Assembly: GCA_022495995.1 (NCBI GenBank)
Contig: JAFEMH010007460.1
Location: 1 to 64,000 of the forward strand
Source: Adenophora triphylla var. japonica
Taxonomy: Eukaryota; Streptophyta; Magnoliopsida; Asterales; Campanulaceae
DNA length: 64,000 nucleotides
Direction of reading: 5' to 3'
The notes under the pieces were generated by a model. That model did no database searches and was not told where the DNA came from. It saw nothing but the letters and a program-made list of their open reading frames with translations. How positions within the stretch are numbered: position 1 is the first letter of the stretch; each line of letters starts with the position of its first letter. Below, in pieces: positions 1 to 10,064 of the stretch. Position numbers and translations under genes: made by a program.

Positions 1-1330
1 ATTCTTTGTGAGATCGAAAAAGAAACGAAGCGATCGACGAACCACAGGTACGGAAGTCAGATTTACCGGTACCTCCAAAACGGGAGAAGCTTCCTTCACG
101 AGTGAAGATGGAAAATACAAAAAGAAGGGATCAAAGCCAAAAACTTGTGATGGCATTAAACGCTGGCATCCCCATTTCGTCATTTGGGGGGTATGTTGTA
201 CAAGAAAGCGCCACGAGGACCACTCCTTAGGTGTGTAAACAAAGAAAAAGCCGGCGAGCTAATGAGCGAAGTTCTACAACGGAACTGCGGTCCGCACATG
301 AGCAGCTTAGAGCATTGACACGAATCATCCTCCGTATGGGATACTATTGGGTATCAATGGAAACAGACTGCGTCCAGTTTGTCAGAAGCTGCGACAAATG
401 TCAGCGGTTCTCCAACCTCAATCACATCCCTCCTCATGAACTCTATTGCATGACTACGCCATGGCCTTTCGCCACATGGGGAATCGATGTCATCGGCAAG
501 ATCACTCCTCCGAGGAGCAATGGTCACGAGTTCATTTTAGTCGCGATCGACTACTTCACCAAATGGGTAGAAGCCGGATCGTACGAGTGCGAGATTCTAA
601 GAAGGTGGCCGAGTTCATCGAGAGAACATCATGTGCCGATACGGAGTGCCCAACGAGATCATCTCCGACAATGGGACCCACTTTGAAGGAGATTGTGACC
701 AACTGCGGCCGAATTGAGTCACACGTCACGGGTCTTCTCGCTTACGGACCACAAACCAATGGTGCGGTAGAGGCGGCCAACAAGACTCTCGCCCATGATA
801 ATCGGAAAGATGACCACCGGAGGTCGGGAGCGGCCCGAAAAGCTACATCTAGCCCTGCGGGATACCGAACATCGGTCGAGAACCGCCACGGGGAGACTCA
901 GTTCGCACTTACCTACGGAATGGAAGCGATGTTACCCGTGGAATTAGAAATTCCATCCCTCAGAGTCCTCTTGGAAAACGGGATCAATGAAGTCGAATGG
1001 CTCTGAGCCGTCACGACGAACTTGCTCTACTCGACGAGCGCGGATTGAAAGCCATGGAACACACTCGAGCCTACCGGAGCGAGAATGGCACGAGCATTCG
1101 ACAAGAAAGTCAAGATCCGAGACATCGAGAGAAGGCGACTTGGTGCTAAAGGAAAAGCCTCCTACGCGAGACCAATCCCCTCGGAAAGTGGGAGCCTACG
1201 GATAGGACCGTTCGTGAGTACAAAGAATCTTCTCAGGAGGAGCCATGAAGCTAGCGAGACTTGGACGGAAACCCTTTCGTTAACCCCGTGAACGGAAGCA
1301 AGCTCCGCGAGATACTTCGTTTGAGGAAGA
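1..1330 (+). pseudogene. Decayed Tat-lineage pol 3' end: linker and integrase (element A)
   Basis: Fragments in shifting frames match the integrase of Ty3/gypsy pol and align in order with the minus-strand copy at 51718-52900. Around 190-300 the linker (GGMLYKKAP type) is visible. At 330-420 lies the second half of the HHCC zinc-binding region (CDKCQR). At about 475-580 is the catalytic core start (WGIDVIG, then YFTKWVEA). At 655-690 the second Asp motif (SDNGTHFEG) reads in another frame, and at 755-790 the Glu motif (NGAVEAANKTL). Around 900-1000 reads FALTYGMEAMLPVE, and 1120-1330 holds the C-terminal EGDLVLK and GPF(V) parts. At least three frame changes and several stops make it non-functional. 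In an intact element it would insert cDNA into the genome. It belongs to the plus-strand element ending in the LTR at 8031-10064; its 5' part lies left of the window. Confidence 0.9.
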
Positions 1331-1829
1331 GCACGAGTCAACTCACCTTCCCCATACACCGTCCCCCTCGGTAAATTAAAGTGCTAAAGAGTAATACCCA
1401 ACCGGATACATTCCCAGCTAATGATCCGAGGTAAAAAACAGTCGCACTTCTTTTGTCTTTGTTTTTCTCAAATTCACCTAAAGTGTCGAACTACGGTGAC
1501 TGAGCCCCTTAGTCCAATTGTAAAAGGGGAACGTGGCGGCCATCTTTGGTTCGGTCTAAAAAACAAAAAAAATACAATAAGCATCAATTGCTTGTGTTTG
1601 AAAAACTCTTTTCATTTAACCTACAAATTCATAACGGTTAAAACATTCTTTGATGAGTTCAAGCACGGTCAACTCTTGACTCGCTACACGCTAGCAAAAC
1701 TACAATAAAACATTAATCAATTAATGTGTACGCAATGACAATGGGTGGATACTACGGGACGGCAAGGTCAACCTAGTTTCCGTACTAGGTCCTTCATCCT
1801 TCTTCCCCTTCCCTTTTCCCCGCGAGTGT
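1331..1829. other. Post-pol spacer with the conserved GAACTACG block
   Basis: This is the non-coding spacer between the end of integrase and the antisense genes. At 1487-1557 lies a block (CGAACTACG, TGAGCCCCTTAGT, AAAAGGGGAACG, GGTTCGGTCT) matching the reverse complement of 51400-51472 at the same place in the family-4 element. The rest is AT-rich with no coding signal. Confidence 0.75.
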
Positions 1830-3480
1830 TCTTCACCTTCGCGGGAAATATTCCGGTAGGCCTTCTACCTGGCTCGGGGACCACTTCCCGACGCCTCCGT
1901 CAAGCTGTGGTGTCAACGCGATCCTTTCTCTAGCTCTGTCTCGAGCCGCCTCGCTTCGAGCCATCATCATAGTGCTTTGATTGGCCTCCCGATCGGCACT
2001 TGCCACATAATCGGCCATGGCATCGCCCGTACGATTCCCGGGGTTAGCCCTCGCCTGTCCTCCTCAAGGTCGAGCGTCCGGTGATCGGCACCCAGGCTCA
2101 CTCCGTCTCCACAAGATAGCCATCTGTGTCTCCCCATACACTCTTCGTACCGGTTCGAATCTTGCGTCGGCGAGAGCGGTGCCCTCTCTCCGGTGAAAGA
2201 GAACCACTGGCGGGAAAGGACGTGTATTGCCACCACGGGTGATCGGCAATAGCGTCGAAGGATCTTCCATCCGCAAAGATCCCACCTCAAAGGTAGCGGC
2301 ATAACTCGGATCGGTCGGTGGCACTGCTCCGGCCCGTCTTGCCGCGGGAACCAATGATGGAATATAGAAAGACGTGCGAGACGGCCCGGCACTCGACAAT
2401 CAACGGACCCTCTGGCGGTCTATGGGTCTGTAACTTCCAATGGGGAACCCACCATCGCAAGTGATGCGTGCAAAGTCGGCCATCCGAGCTCCGGCTCGGC
2501 TGATTGCCTCCTATCACCGAAGGGACGTCGCGAGAAAGACCAAGCGTCACGGGACATTGGCACCTCGGGCATCATCTGCGGCCTCTCCCTCAACCACATG
2601 GTCGGCATAGCGGGACTCCCTCCCAGCATGTATCGGGTGCAGGTCGCCATCCGGCTATGCCCGGGAACGTCTCGCCCAAGACCAATGGCACGATGTCTCC
2701 TCCACTCCGGCCTTTGCCTCACCAGGTCCAGTACATGTGATGGCACACACCCGAAGACGTGAATGTGAACGAGTAGCAATCGCGCACGGAAGCAAACGCG
2801 TCCCACGAAAAGACGCTCCCCTCGGCTCAGGCAAATCTCTCGGGCGGTCCCGAAATGTCAACGTAATCGGTATCTGTACCGGCATCCCGCATGCTTCTCC
2901 AGCCGAGATACCCAACAAAGACACTAGCTTCTCAACGGTGGCCATGCCACCGGCATACGGAAGAACTAGGCTGTTCAGTCTCGAGTCCTCCCAGAATGGC
3001 CGGAAATCTTCAAACGTAGGAGTGACTTCGTTGTACGAAAAGGCTGTACACGTTCCTCCTTACGTCCCGAGAACCGAGACGCGGCTCTCAAAAGATCCCA
3101 ATACTGGCATGAGCTCCTTGAAAGCCCAAACAGATTTAATCCCGTAACGACCTTCGAAAAACCTTTTGTTACGCCTCGTGTGGTTCCGTACCCACGGCGA
3201 AAGTTGTCCAAATATCGCTCTTGCATCCGAGACGATAACTTGGGAAAGGGAGCCATGTCGGAAGGTGAAGAAAACCTTAAGAAAGGGAAAAGAATTCAGC
3301 GAGAATGAGCAAAAACAATGCGCGGTTCTTACAAATTGCAAAGTGAAGCTGCAATTTAAAGAATGCGGAAATTCAATTCTAGTCCGTGGGACTCCTCTGC
3401 CGGTTGACTTGGTCAACTCTGCGGCCAGTTGCCTTAAAGTTGGAAACATTTCCAAACCATGCCACTGTTCACTCTTATGA
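1830..3480 (-). pseudogene. Decayed antisense DUF7745-like gene of element A
   Basis: Minus-strand fragments in several frames follow, in order, the better copy at 49607-51106. Near 3100 reads YWDLLRAASRFSG (compare DWDLLRAAARFWD). At 2945-2890 is the TVEKLVSLLGISAGEACGM block. At 2680-2560 lies GHSRMATCTRYMLGGSPAMPTMWLRERP (here given only as a match to the family-4 block ending LTLWLQERLG). At 2470-2400 is RWWVPHWKLQT, and then FYIPSLV. The domain resembles the plant family annotated DUF7745 (name from memory); its biochemical role is unknown. It lies antisense to the element's gag-pol and downstream of a decayed PMD gene, the same order as in the family-4 element. Many stops and frameshifts make it a pseudogene. 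The start near 3480 is approximate. Confidence 0.75.
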
Positions 3481-3799
3481 AATCTGCGTGCACACACGAT
3501 TTCATTCAACCAATGTCAATATCCCTTAGCCCGGGCTCGTGCAACGGTGCAAATAATTAAAAATTAGTGCATACATGCTTAATTTTTGACCCGTTCAATT
3601 TTTAATGCATTTCTCCTTTTTATTTATTTTTGATTAACCTATTTGCTTATTTGCCGAAAATAAGCGAAGGTGATCACGAGAATAAATATGCGAAATACGG
3701 AGTTCCGCCCACGGGCGCCTTTTTGCAAATACGGTTCAAATCAAAAATTTGTTCTGACAAATACATGCATTTTGTCTAAACAAAATAGTAAAGAAAGAA
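3481..3799. other. AT-rich spacer between the two antisense genes of element A
   Basis: No coding signal. By position it should contain the promoter of the antisense DUF7745-like gene. A degenerate GC-rich inverted repeat (CCGCCCACGGGCG, about 3706-3718) lies where palindromes occur in the other families, but it is too decayed to call. Confidence 0.5.
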
Positions 3800-6460
3800 A
3801 GCGATAAAAAGGGGACTACTGCGAGTCACGCTCGTCATCCGTACACTCGACGTCTTGCTCATGCATTGCCGGATGCATGCATAAACGAGGAACTCGCCGA
3901 ACTCCTCCAGTAGGGAATAGGCAAAGGGCCTCCTCGGAGTACGCGAACTCGAGGACTCCCCCTCTCGCGCCCGAGTGCGCGAGAAGAAGGAGCTCCAAAT
4001 CCAGCCGTTCCGCCGCGAGCGCGCCAAACCCTGTGTGAAGTCCTCCCCACCCGGTGTGGGAGCGGGCGAACCCCTCGGCCTAGACGGCCCCGATCGCGGA
4101 CGTCCACGCTCCTCAGGGAGGCTGCACCGCATGAACTCCACGAGCCTCTGGCGTGGCGGACCACCCGTCCACCGGCCTCGCTGGCCTCATTGTACGTACG
4201 GCCGGATACTGCGAACCCGGGAAAATCATCGAAGCGAACGAAAGTACGGATGCATCATGTGCGAGAATGCTACTATCAAATGCGAGAAAATCAAAAGGTG
4301 CTCACCGAAGCATTGGGGTCGGCCATATCGTGGTCTCGGCTCCGCGGAGCGGGATCACAAGTCGCTGCGCGAACCGTCCGGCCCCTCGTACGCTAGCCTA
4401 GCTCGCGGGACGGGAAAATTTCGAGGACCTCCGGGGACCTCGCCCTCTCTATCTTGCACTGCGGGCTCCTCGGCCTCATCCTCAAGAAAACATCATAGGC
4501 GGCCCCGCTATGATGTACTCGATGAAATACACACCACAGAAGGTACCCCTCCGGCTCGTCAATCGGCATCTCCGGGGATGCTTTGCATGTACAAAGGAGG
4601 ATCCACCGGCACCCGATGGAAGAGACCCTGCCTATCTTTGACGGGTCACCCTCTCCCCCAAATACATGGCGTCACGGTGAAGTCCCACCGGGAGCTTCGC
4701 CGCCGTGTAGTCTCGGCGGCAATCTGCACCGCGACATGATCAAACACTGCTCCACCGGAGTCGAGTGGATCCTCTCGGAGAACTCCGGGTTCGGCGCCGA
4801 GATATCTCCTCGTATGACACTCGAGTGCCAACTCTCGAAGAGACCGCCCTCTTCGCCTTCTTACGCGAAACCGGCATGGCGGGGAACGAGGGGACGGTAC
4901 GGCTCCTTTATGTCCCAAGCTGCGGACTGAATACCTCGTAGCACCGGACACACAAGAGAATGGAAAGTTATGTCGGCTCTGAAAGCGGATACATACGAGT
5001 ACATAAAAGAGGCAAGGAAGAGAAAAAGCACGTAAACTTACATCCAAGACGGGCGTGAAGCGGCTAAATGAGTGCTCCTCTCCCCGCGAGAACTGTCCGA
5101 GAGAGTGGTAGAGCTCGGCCGGTCCGGCCTCCCCACGCAAACCCCCTCACGGCATCCAAGTCTACCGGCGACCCGAGCGGAGGGAAGTGACAAGACGTGT
5201 CGGAAGTCGGGAACAAAGTCGGCGCGGCGCAAACCAAAGGAACCCTCGAGCCGGACGCTCCGCGGTCATCCTCGAGGACCCGGCCCGGATAATCGGCGAC
5301 CCCTTCCCTCAAGTGATTCTCCATCGGCTGTCACCGAATGCCTAAGCCCACGGCATCGGTAATATCAAAACCCAGCGGCCCAGACAAGCTGCTCCGGGGT
5401 GTAACCATCAACCCACACCGGCGTGTTGCCGTAAGTCGGCAACCCGGTGATAGCGGCAAAATCCGTGGGAGTCACCGTCGCCTCCCCCATCTGAAATGGA
5501 AAGTGTGGGTCGTATCCCACCGATACTCGCTCGGCGCGACATACGTGGACTGCCCCTCGGCGTATCGGTGTCGCGGCTACCCGCGATAAACCCGGCCAAC
5601 CGGAGTCAATCACCGGTGTCGTGGACTCCTCTCTCCCTCTCGAGCCACGTCAGGGATAATGCCCCACAATGCACTGCACCGCCTCAAAGGCACCCGACTC
5701 TTACGGTTATGAGTATTAACCGTCCCTGTCCTATGAGACAAACAAGACGAAGCAACGTCAACAAAATGCAACAACGCATGTCAAAAGGATGCAATGCCGA
5801 TACGGTTCTCATTCATTTCCTACGTATATTCAAAATCTTTCGAAAACTCCGTCGAATCCGGAACTTTCAAAATCTTTCGAAAACTCCGTCGAATCCGGAA
5901 CTTTCAAAATCTTTCGAAAACTCCGTCGAATCCGGAACTTTCAAATTCTTTCGAATTTTTCGAAAATTTCGCTCCGTCCCGAATTAAAGCTACTTTAATT
6001 TTGGAAAATGCATTTAGACATGGAATTTTGCAACCAAAATTTTTATGTCATTTACCCATGATGTCAATTGAACTACATCCTAGTCAATTTCGACAAATGT
6101 TCATAGCAAAGTCAAAAGCCCCAATTCGGGCACCAAAATCCCTAAGTAAATTCCTAACAAATTTCTAACATTTAAAGAATGCACATTCTTGAAATTAATG
6201 GAATTTGTAGGGAACTTACGTGTCTTTCGATCCCTCCCTTGGAGTTGTGGCGGTCCCTCGCCGGATAAAACTCCGCCGGATTCAATGGAAGAGTGGTGGT
6301 TCGAATGGTCCGAACCAATCGAGTTCTTTCGTCGTCGGTCCTTAGTGGCGAGCCATTGGTCCTCCTTCACCCTCCATAGCGAATTTCCCTCACAAATTCG
6401 AGCAAACCTTGCAATTTGGGTTGGATTTCTCTCTCTTTTCTCTCCTCTCTCGCCGGCAAT
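3800..6460 (-). pseudogene. Decayed antisense plant mobile domain (PMD) gene of element A
   Basis: The clearest part is minus 5613-5365, with FQMGEATVTPTDFAAITGLP. This is the typical PMD (PF10536, aminotransferase-like mobile domain) block, also seen at 47440-47520 and 34700-34620. At 5140-5080 reads GEAGPAELYHSLGQFSRG (compare WGEAGLAELYFSLDMYSR in family 4). A likely first exon ends at a GTAAG donor at about 6219, with an acceptor near 5725. A second donor (GTAAGTTT) lies near 5043, so the exon plan of the better copies is visible. From 5000 down to 3800 the match is weak and rich in frameshifts. PMD proteins are plant-specific; Arabidopsis MAIN and MAIL1 act in transcription and TE silencing. 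Here the gene is antisense to gag-pol and dead. Exact ends are uncertain. Confidence 0.75.
5831..5950. repeat. 37-bp tandem repeat, about 3 copies
   Basis: A unit of 37 bp beginning AATCTTTCGAAAACTCCG is repeated three times almost perfectly, followed by a decayed fourth copy. It lies in the presumed first intron of the antisense PMD gene of element A. No function is visible. Confidence 0.9.
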
Positions 6461-6498
6461 AATGGAAGAAAATGGCCATTTTCTTCCCCAGCCTCGGC

Positions 6499-6540
6499 AT
6501 TTAAAAGATTCTGGAAAATCAGTAAAAGTCCGACCGGACT
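6499..6540 (-). promoter_or_regulatory. Antisense PMD promoter of element A with family-3 palindrome
   Basis: AGTCCGACCGGACT at 6527-6540 has perfect 6-bp arms around a 2-bp centre. On the minus strand a TATA-like CTTTTAAAT follows at 6507-6499, about 20 bp downstream, ahead of the decayed PMD first exon. The same palindrome type sits about 19 bp upstream of the TATA box in the family-3 LTRs (8523-8536, 34104-34117). Promoter activity is inferred. Confidence 0.6.
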
Positions 6541-6654
6541 CTTGCGCACCGAATAATTTTTGCCCCTTTTGCCCCTCAGCTTTTGGCAATTCCAATTTTA
6601 CCACTTTTGGCCCCCGAAAGTGTAAAATTTCCCCCAGTTAGACATTTCTAACGC

Positions 6655-6822
6655 CCTATCCCCCGAGGATAAATCAAAGTTAGTTCTCACTAACGCTCGT
6701 CTCCTGACGTTAAATTCAGTCCAGTTGACGTTTGACATTCAAACGTTCAACCATGTCTCCGGACATTTCAGTTACTATTCCGTCTCCCGACGTTAAAATT
6801 TAATAATGGTCCTCACCATTAA
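6655..6822. repeat. 3' region block with hairpin CGTTTGA-ATG-TCAAACG type sequence
   Basis: Reading toward the LTR, this holds one degraded round of the roughly 90-bp repeat that is amplified at 16136-16500 in element C (reverse orientation): GACGTTAAATTC, GACGTTTGACATTCAAACG, CCATGTCTCCGGACAT. It is non-coding 3' region of element A. Confidence 0.7.
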
Positions 6823-7140
6823 ATTCTCAATCGCGACCTTTCACGGTCCGATTCCAATCCTCAATCGCGACCTTTCACGGTCCGATTCCAATCCTCAATC
6901 GCGACCTTTCACGGTCCGATTCCAATCCTCAATCGCGACCTTTCACGGTCCGATTCCAATCCTCAATCGCGACCTTTCACGGTCCGATTCCAATCCTCAA
7001 TCGCGACCTTTCACGGTCCGATTCCAATCCTCAATCGCGACCTTTCACGGTCCGATTCCAATCCTCAATCGCGACCTTTCACGGTCCGATTCCAAGCCTC
7101 AATCGCGACCTTTCACGGTCCGATCTCAAACATTCAATCC
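6823..7140. repeat. 34-bp tandem array, about 9 copies (element A 3' region)
   Basis: The unit is TCAATCGCGACCTTTCACGG followed by TCCGATTCCAATCC, 34 bp, nearly perfect. It is the reverse complement of the array at 15215-16115 in element C, so it is a family-3 3'-region feature that differs in copy number between elements. The unit has no stop in some frames, giving a spurious 154-aa reading frame that I do not call a gene. Confidence 0.95.
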
Positions 7141-7189
7141 CGACCTTCGCGGTCCGACCTCCACTCTCTTATCGAGACCTTCGCTAGTC

Positions 7190-7615
7190 ATCTCACCGGC
7201 AACAGCAATAAGCCCGAACCCCAAGGCACGAACGCCTTGCAAGCAGTCATCTCACCGGCAACAGCAATAAGCCCGAACCCCAAGGCACGAACGCCTTGCA
7301 AACAGTCATCTCACCGGCGACAATAATGGCCCGAACCCCAAGGCACGAACGCCTTGCAAGCGCGGTCATCTCCGGCAGCGGCAATAAGCCCGAACCCCGA
7401 GGCACGAACGCCTTGCAAGCGGTCATCTCACGGCGCGGCAATGGCCCGAACCCCGAGGCACGAACGCCTTGCAGCATCTCAGCGGCATAGAGCCGAACCC
7501 CAAGGCACGAACGCCTTGCAACAATCCCTCTTCGGCCATCCGAGGTAAGCCGAACGCTCATCCCGGGGATAAAGCGCAACGACAATAAGCCCGGCACCCG
7601 AGGCACGAACGCCCT
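7190..7615. repeat. About 59-bp degenerate tandem repeat with hairpin AAGGC-ACGAAC-GCCTT
   Basis: Six or seven copies of a unit centred on CCGAACCCCAAGGCACGAAC and GCCTTGCAA. Each copy contains an inverted repeat with 5-bp arms. Related, shorter copies occur in reverse orientation at 14955-15150 in element C. It is non-coding 3' region. Confidence 0.85.
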
Positions 7616-7619
7616 CGTC

Positions 7620-7830
7620 GGCATCGCAACTCCGGTTTGAGGCGCCACGCCCTCGAAGGTTTCGAAGTCTCAGGTTCAGACGCCTCCCAATAGTCTCCAT
7701 TCAGGTTCCGATACCTCGCGAATGGTCTCCTCTCAGGTTCAGATGCCTCCCAACAGTCTCCATTCAGGTACATGTACCGCGAATGGTCTCATCCGAGTTC
7801 GAGACGCCTCCTAATAGTCTCGCTCGAGGT
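7620..7830. repeat. Degenerate repeat (CAGGTTC...GCCTCCCAATAGTCTCC type), about 4 copies
   Basis: Alternating blocks of TCAGGTTCAGATGCCTCCCA and TCCATTCAGGTTC-like sequence, with the reverse complement at 14740-14910 in element C. Non-coding. Confidence 0.8.
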
Positions 7831-7862
7831 CAAGGTCCCCATGCGCGGCCCTTACCCCTCTT

Positions 7863-8030
7863 CGAACTACGATCGGCTTGATTCCAGCTCGGGATACGTA
7901 GGAATCCTTTTCGCTAAGGGTCCAGCCAGCAGACCGCCCAGGTCTCTTTCAAAGTAAGGCATCCCGATTTGGATCCTTATCTTTTTTCAACGACCCCACC
8001 TCCTTCGGAGGAGACGTCGGCGAGGGCTAG
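7863..8030 (+). promoter_or_regulatory. 3' end block of element A: GAACTACG motif, pre-PPT hairpin, polypurine tract
   Basis: CGAACTACG...GGCTTGATTCC...GGATACGTAGGAATCC lies at 7863-7904. It is followed by a hairpin with stem CCTCC/GGAGG and loop TTC (7999-8011) inside an outer CGAC/GTCG pair, then the presumed plus-strand primer tract GGCGAGGGCT at 8019-8028, directly before the LTR. The same order occurs before the 3' LTRs at 14538, 43525 and 45350. Confidence 0.75.
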
Positions 8031-8522
8031 CGTAAGTACCCAAATCCGGATCGTCCAAATCCGTCGGAAAGTTAACCGAAATCCGTTAGCGCCCGCTCCG
8101 AGGTTAACCGGAACTCGTTAAACTCCCCGTTGCCGTGCCAGCCAGACGTCCGGGGCTGCCCAGTGCATCCCGACGTGGAACCGTACTTAACACGTGACAT
8201 CTCACGTAAAAGTATGGCTTTCCCTGAAAAAACGCATTTTCCGGCACTTTCAGGGCGTTTCGGACATTTCCGGTGTTATTTTAAAAACGGACAAAACCGG
8301 GACCGGGGAACAATCTTCCACCTCAGCTGGTGACTCAGAGGGCACGTGGCAGCCATGCCACCTCCCTCTAGTCACCCTTCAATCAATTTCAAAGGTAAAA
8401 GACCAAAATGCCCCTGGTTTGCAAGCCAAGTCAGTAGGACTCACTTTGTGCACATTTTTTGAAATTGCCAAACAAGTCCTTCAAATTCCCAAAATACCAC
8501 AAAACCCCCTGGATTCAGGCCA

Positions 8523-8562
8523 AGTCCGTCCGGACTCCTACTGCAAATTTCACCTATAAATA
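8523..8562 (+). promoter_or_regulatory. LTR promoter of element A: palindrome plus TATA box
   Basis: AGTCCGTCCGGACT at 8523-8536 (6-bp arms) is followed 19 bp later by TATAAATA at 8555-8562. A second, decayed palindrome (AAGTCAGTAGGACTC) is at 8428-8442. This marks the U3/R region. Confidence 0.75.
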
Positions 8563-8999
8563 GAAATGGCTGTCAAAGCCAAAAAAGAGGATTTTTACAC
8601 CAAAAATCACCACCCCCCACGGTCCAAACTGGTTTTCACCCCTCCCGAGCTCCCGTTCTGTCTCGATTCGCGTGAAACCTTCGTATTTCGATCAAATACG
8701 CACCCTACAACTTCGAAACAACCTTTCGAATCACTTTCCGTGTCCCGTACACACCTCCCGAGCCAAAGGAGTCGACCCTAGCCATAGGTATAACTCCCTC
8801 TCTCTAAATCTCCCGTTCCGTCTCGGTTTACGCGCCAGTCGCTATAACTGTTTCGAACGTCGTTATCAAAATGTAGACGCCTCCGTCTAACGGGGTCCGA
8901 TACGTTTTAGCCCCTCGATCCTCTTCTCTTTCCGTAAGAGAAGTAATCACGGGTTAAAACGGCGTTCCGACCCCGTTCCGTTTACTTTTATGTCATTTA

Positions 9000-9115
9000 C
9001 AATTCCGAGCCGTTTGGCCTCGTTGATCGTCATTTACAATTCCGAGCCGTTTGGCCTCGTTGATCGTCATTTACAATTCCGAGCCGTTTGGCCTCGTCGA
9101 TCGTCATTTACGAAT
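9000..9115. repeat. 37-bp LTR minisatellite, 3 copies
   Basis: The unit contains GTCATTTACAATTCCGAGCC followed by GTTTGGCCTCGTTGATC. Sister LTRs have five copies (13383-13570) and three copies (33535-33650), so copy number varies. Confidence 0.93.
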
Positions 9116-9429
9116 CCGGATCGTTTGATTCCGTTGACACCGCTTTAAATACTGTCATTTACAAGTCCGATCCGTTTGGATTGTGATAGTATTTACTTTT
9201 CAAAGTCCGAGTCGCAACCCGATTCGTTGATCGCATATCATTTAATACGCATTTTTCCCGTAAAAATCGTTAACAATGTAATGCCCGGTTCAAAACCGGA
9301 GTTCGTCCGTCGAACTCTCTTTCAAAATGCGCGAAATGACGTTCGGCCTCCGAACGCTCATCTTCAAACTCAAAGCCGCCATTTGACACTTAAAATCATT
9401 TAATACGCATTTTTCCCGTAAAAATCGTT

Positions 9430-9640
9430 AACAATGACTCGTACGGTTCAAAGTCGACGTTTGCCACGCAAATGCTCATTTCAACTCAAAGTCGACGTTT
9501 GCCACGCAGACGCTCATTTCAAACTCAAAGTCGACGTTTGCCACGCAAACACTCTTTTCAAACTCAAACCGACGTTTGTCATTCAAACGCTCGTCTTTTC
9601 AAAAGTCACCTAATCAACGTTTGTCATTCAAACCAAGATT
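9430..9640. repeat. About 39-bp repeat with CGTTTG...CAAACG type hairpins in the LTR
   Basis: Four or five copies of CAAAGTCGACGTTTGCCACG-type units ending with CAAACGCTCATTT. Arms ACGTTTG and CAAACGC are kept while the loop changes. The same stem occurs in the 3' region at 16190-16490. Confidence 0.8.
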
Positions 9641-9727
9641 AAGCTTGTCATTCAAGCCCCCATTTCAAAAGACACACACACACATACACACGATTTCGAG
9701 AAAGGTAGAAAGACTCGTCATGCGAGG

Positions 9728-9780
9728 CGTTTCGGGCGATCTCGTCATACTCTACCCGAAACGTAACCTGACCTCCGAAC
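9728..9780 (+). other. R-U5 conserved hairpin and GTAACCTGACCTCCGAAC box
   Basis: CGTTTCGGG (9728-9736) pairs with CCCGAAACG (9755-9763) as a 9-bp stem, followed by GTAACCTGACCTCCGAAC at 9763-9780. Equivalent stems with different sequence occur in the other LTR families in this window. Confidence 0.75.
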
Positions 9781-10064
9781 CTAACAATCTCTGGTACAAA
9801 AAAGATTTTTACTCATTTTTGCTGCCAATAAAAATGATCCCCTTTTTCAAAAAAGCCTTTTCCTAAGTTTTTGCTACCAATAAAAACGACACCTTTTCAC
9901 AAAAGCCGTTTCTCAACGTTTGGGCTCAAAATACAAAAACCGCGTGGCGACTCCTCATTTTGTTCCTTCCCATGAAGCGAGGTCTCAGACACCAACCCCT
10001 CCGCGAAAGACAACCGCCTTTTCCGCGCCCCCCGCCCGCGCGCGAAAAAGATCGGGTAATTTCA

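Larger units (their letters stand above)
8031..10064 (+). mobile_element. 3' LTR of element A (Tat family 3)
   Basis: This 2034-bp LTR matches the reverse complements of 12523-14538 and 32680-34613. It starts CGTAAGTACCCAAATCCGG, so the canonical TG start has become CG, and ends CGGGTAATTTCA. It is preceded by a polypurine tract, so it is the 3' LTR of the plus-strand element filling 1-8030. The sequence after it (10065 on) reads into an antisense DUF7745-like gene, so the element inserted into that gene. The 5' LTR is outside the window, so the TSD (AACTC at 10065-10069) cannot be confirmed. Confidence 0.93.

Noticed and set aside
3700..3725. GC-rich inverted repeat as a palindrome for the antisense DUF7745-like promoter of element A
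   Set aside because: Too decayed; arms do not match the family-3 palindrome well enough.
3975..4739. 254-aa plus-strand frame
   Set aside because: GC-rich shadow frame over the decayed minus-strand PMD gene; no domain and an odd composition (Arg/Pro/Ser).
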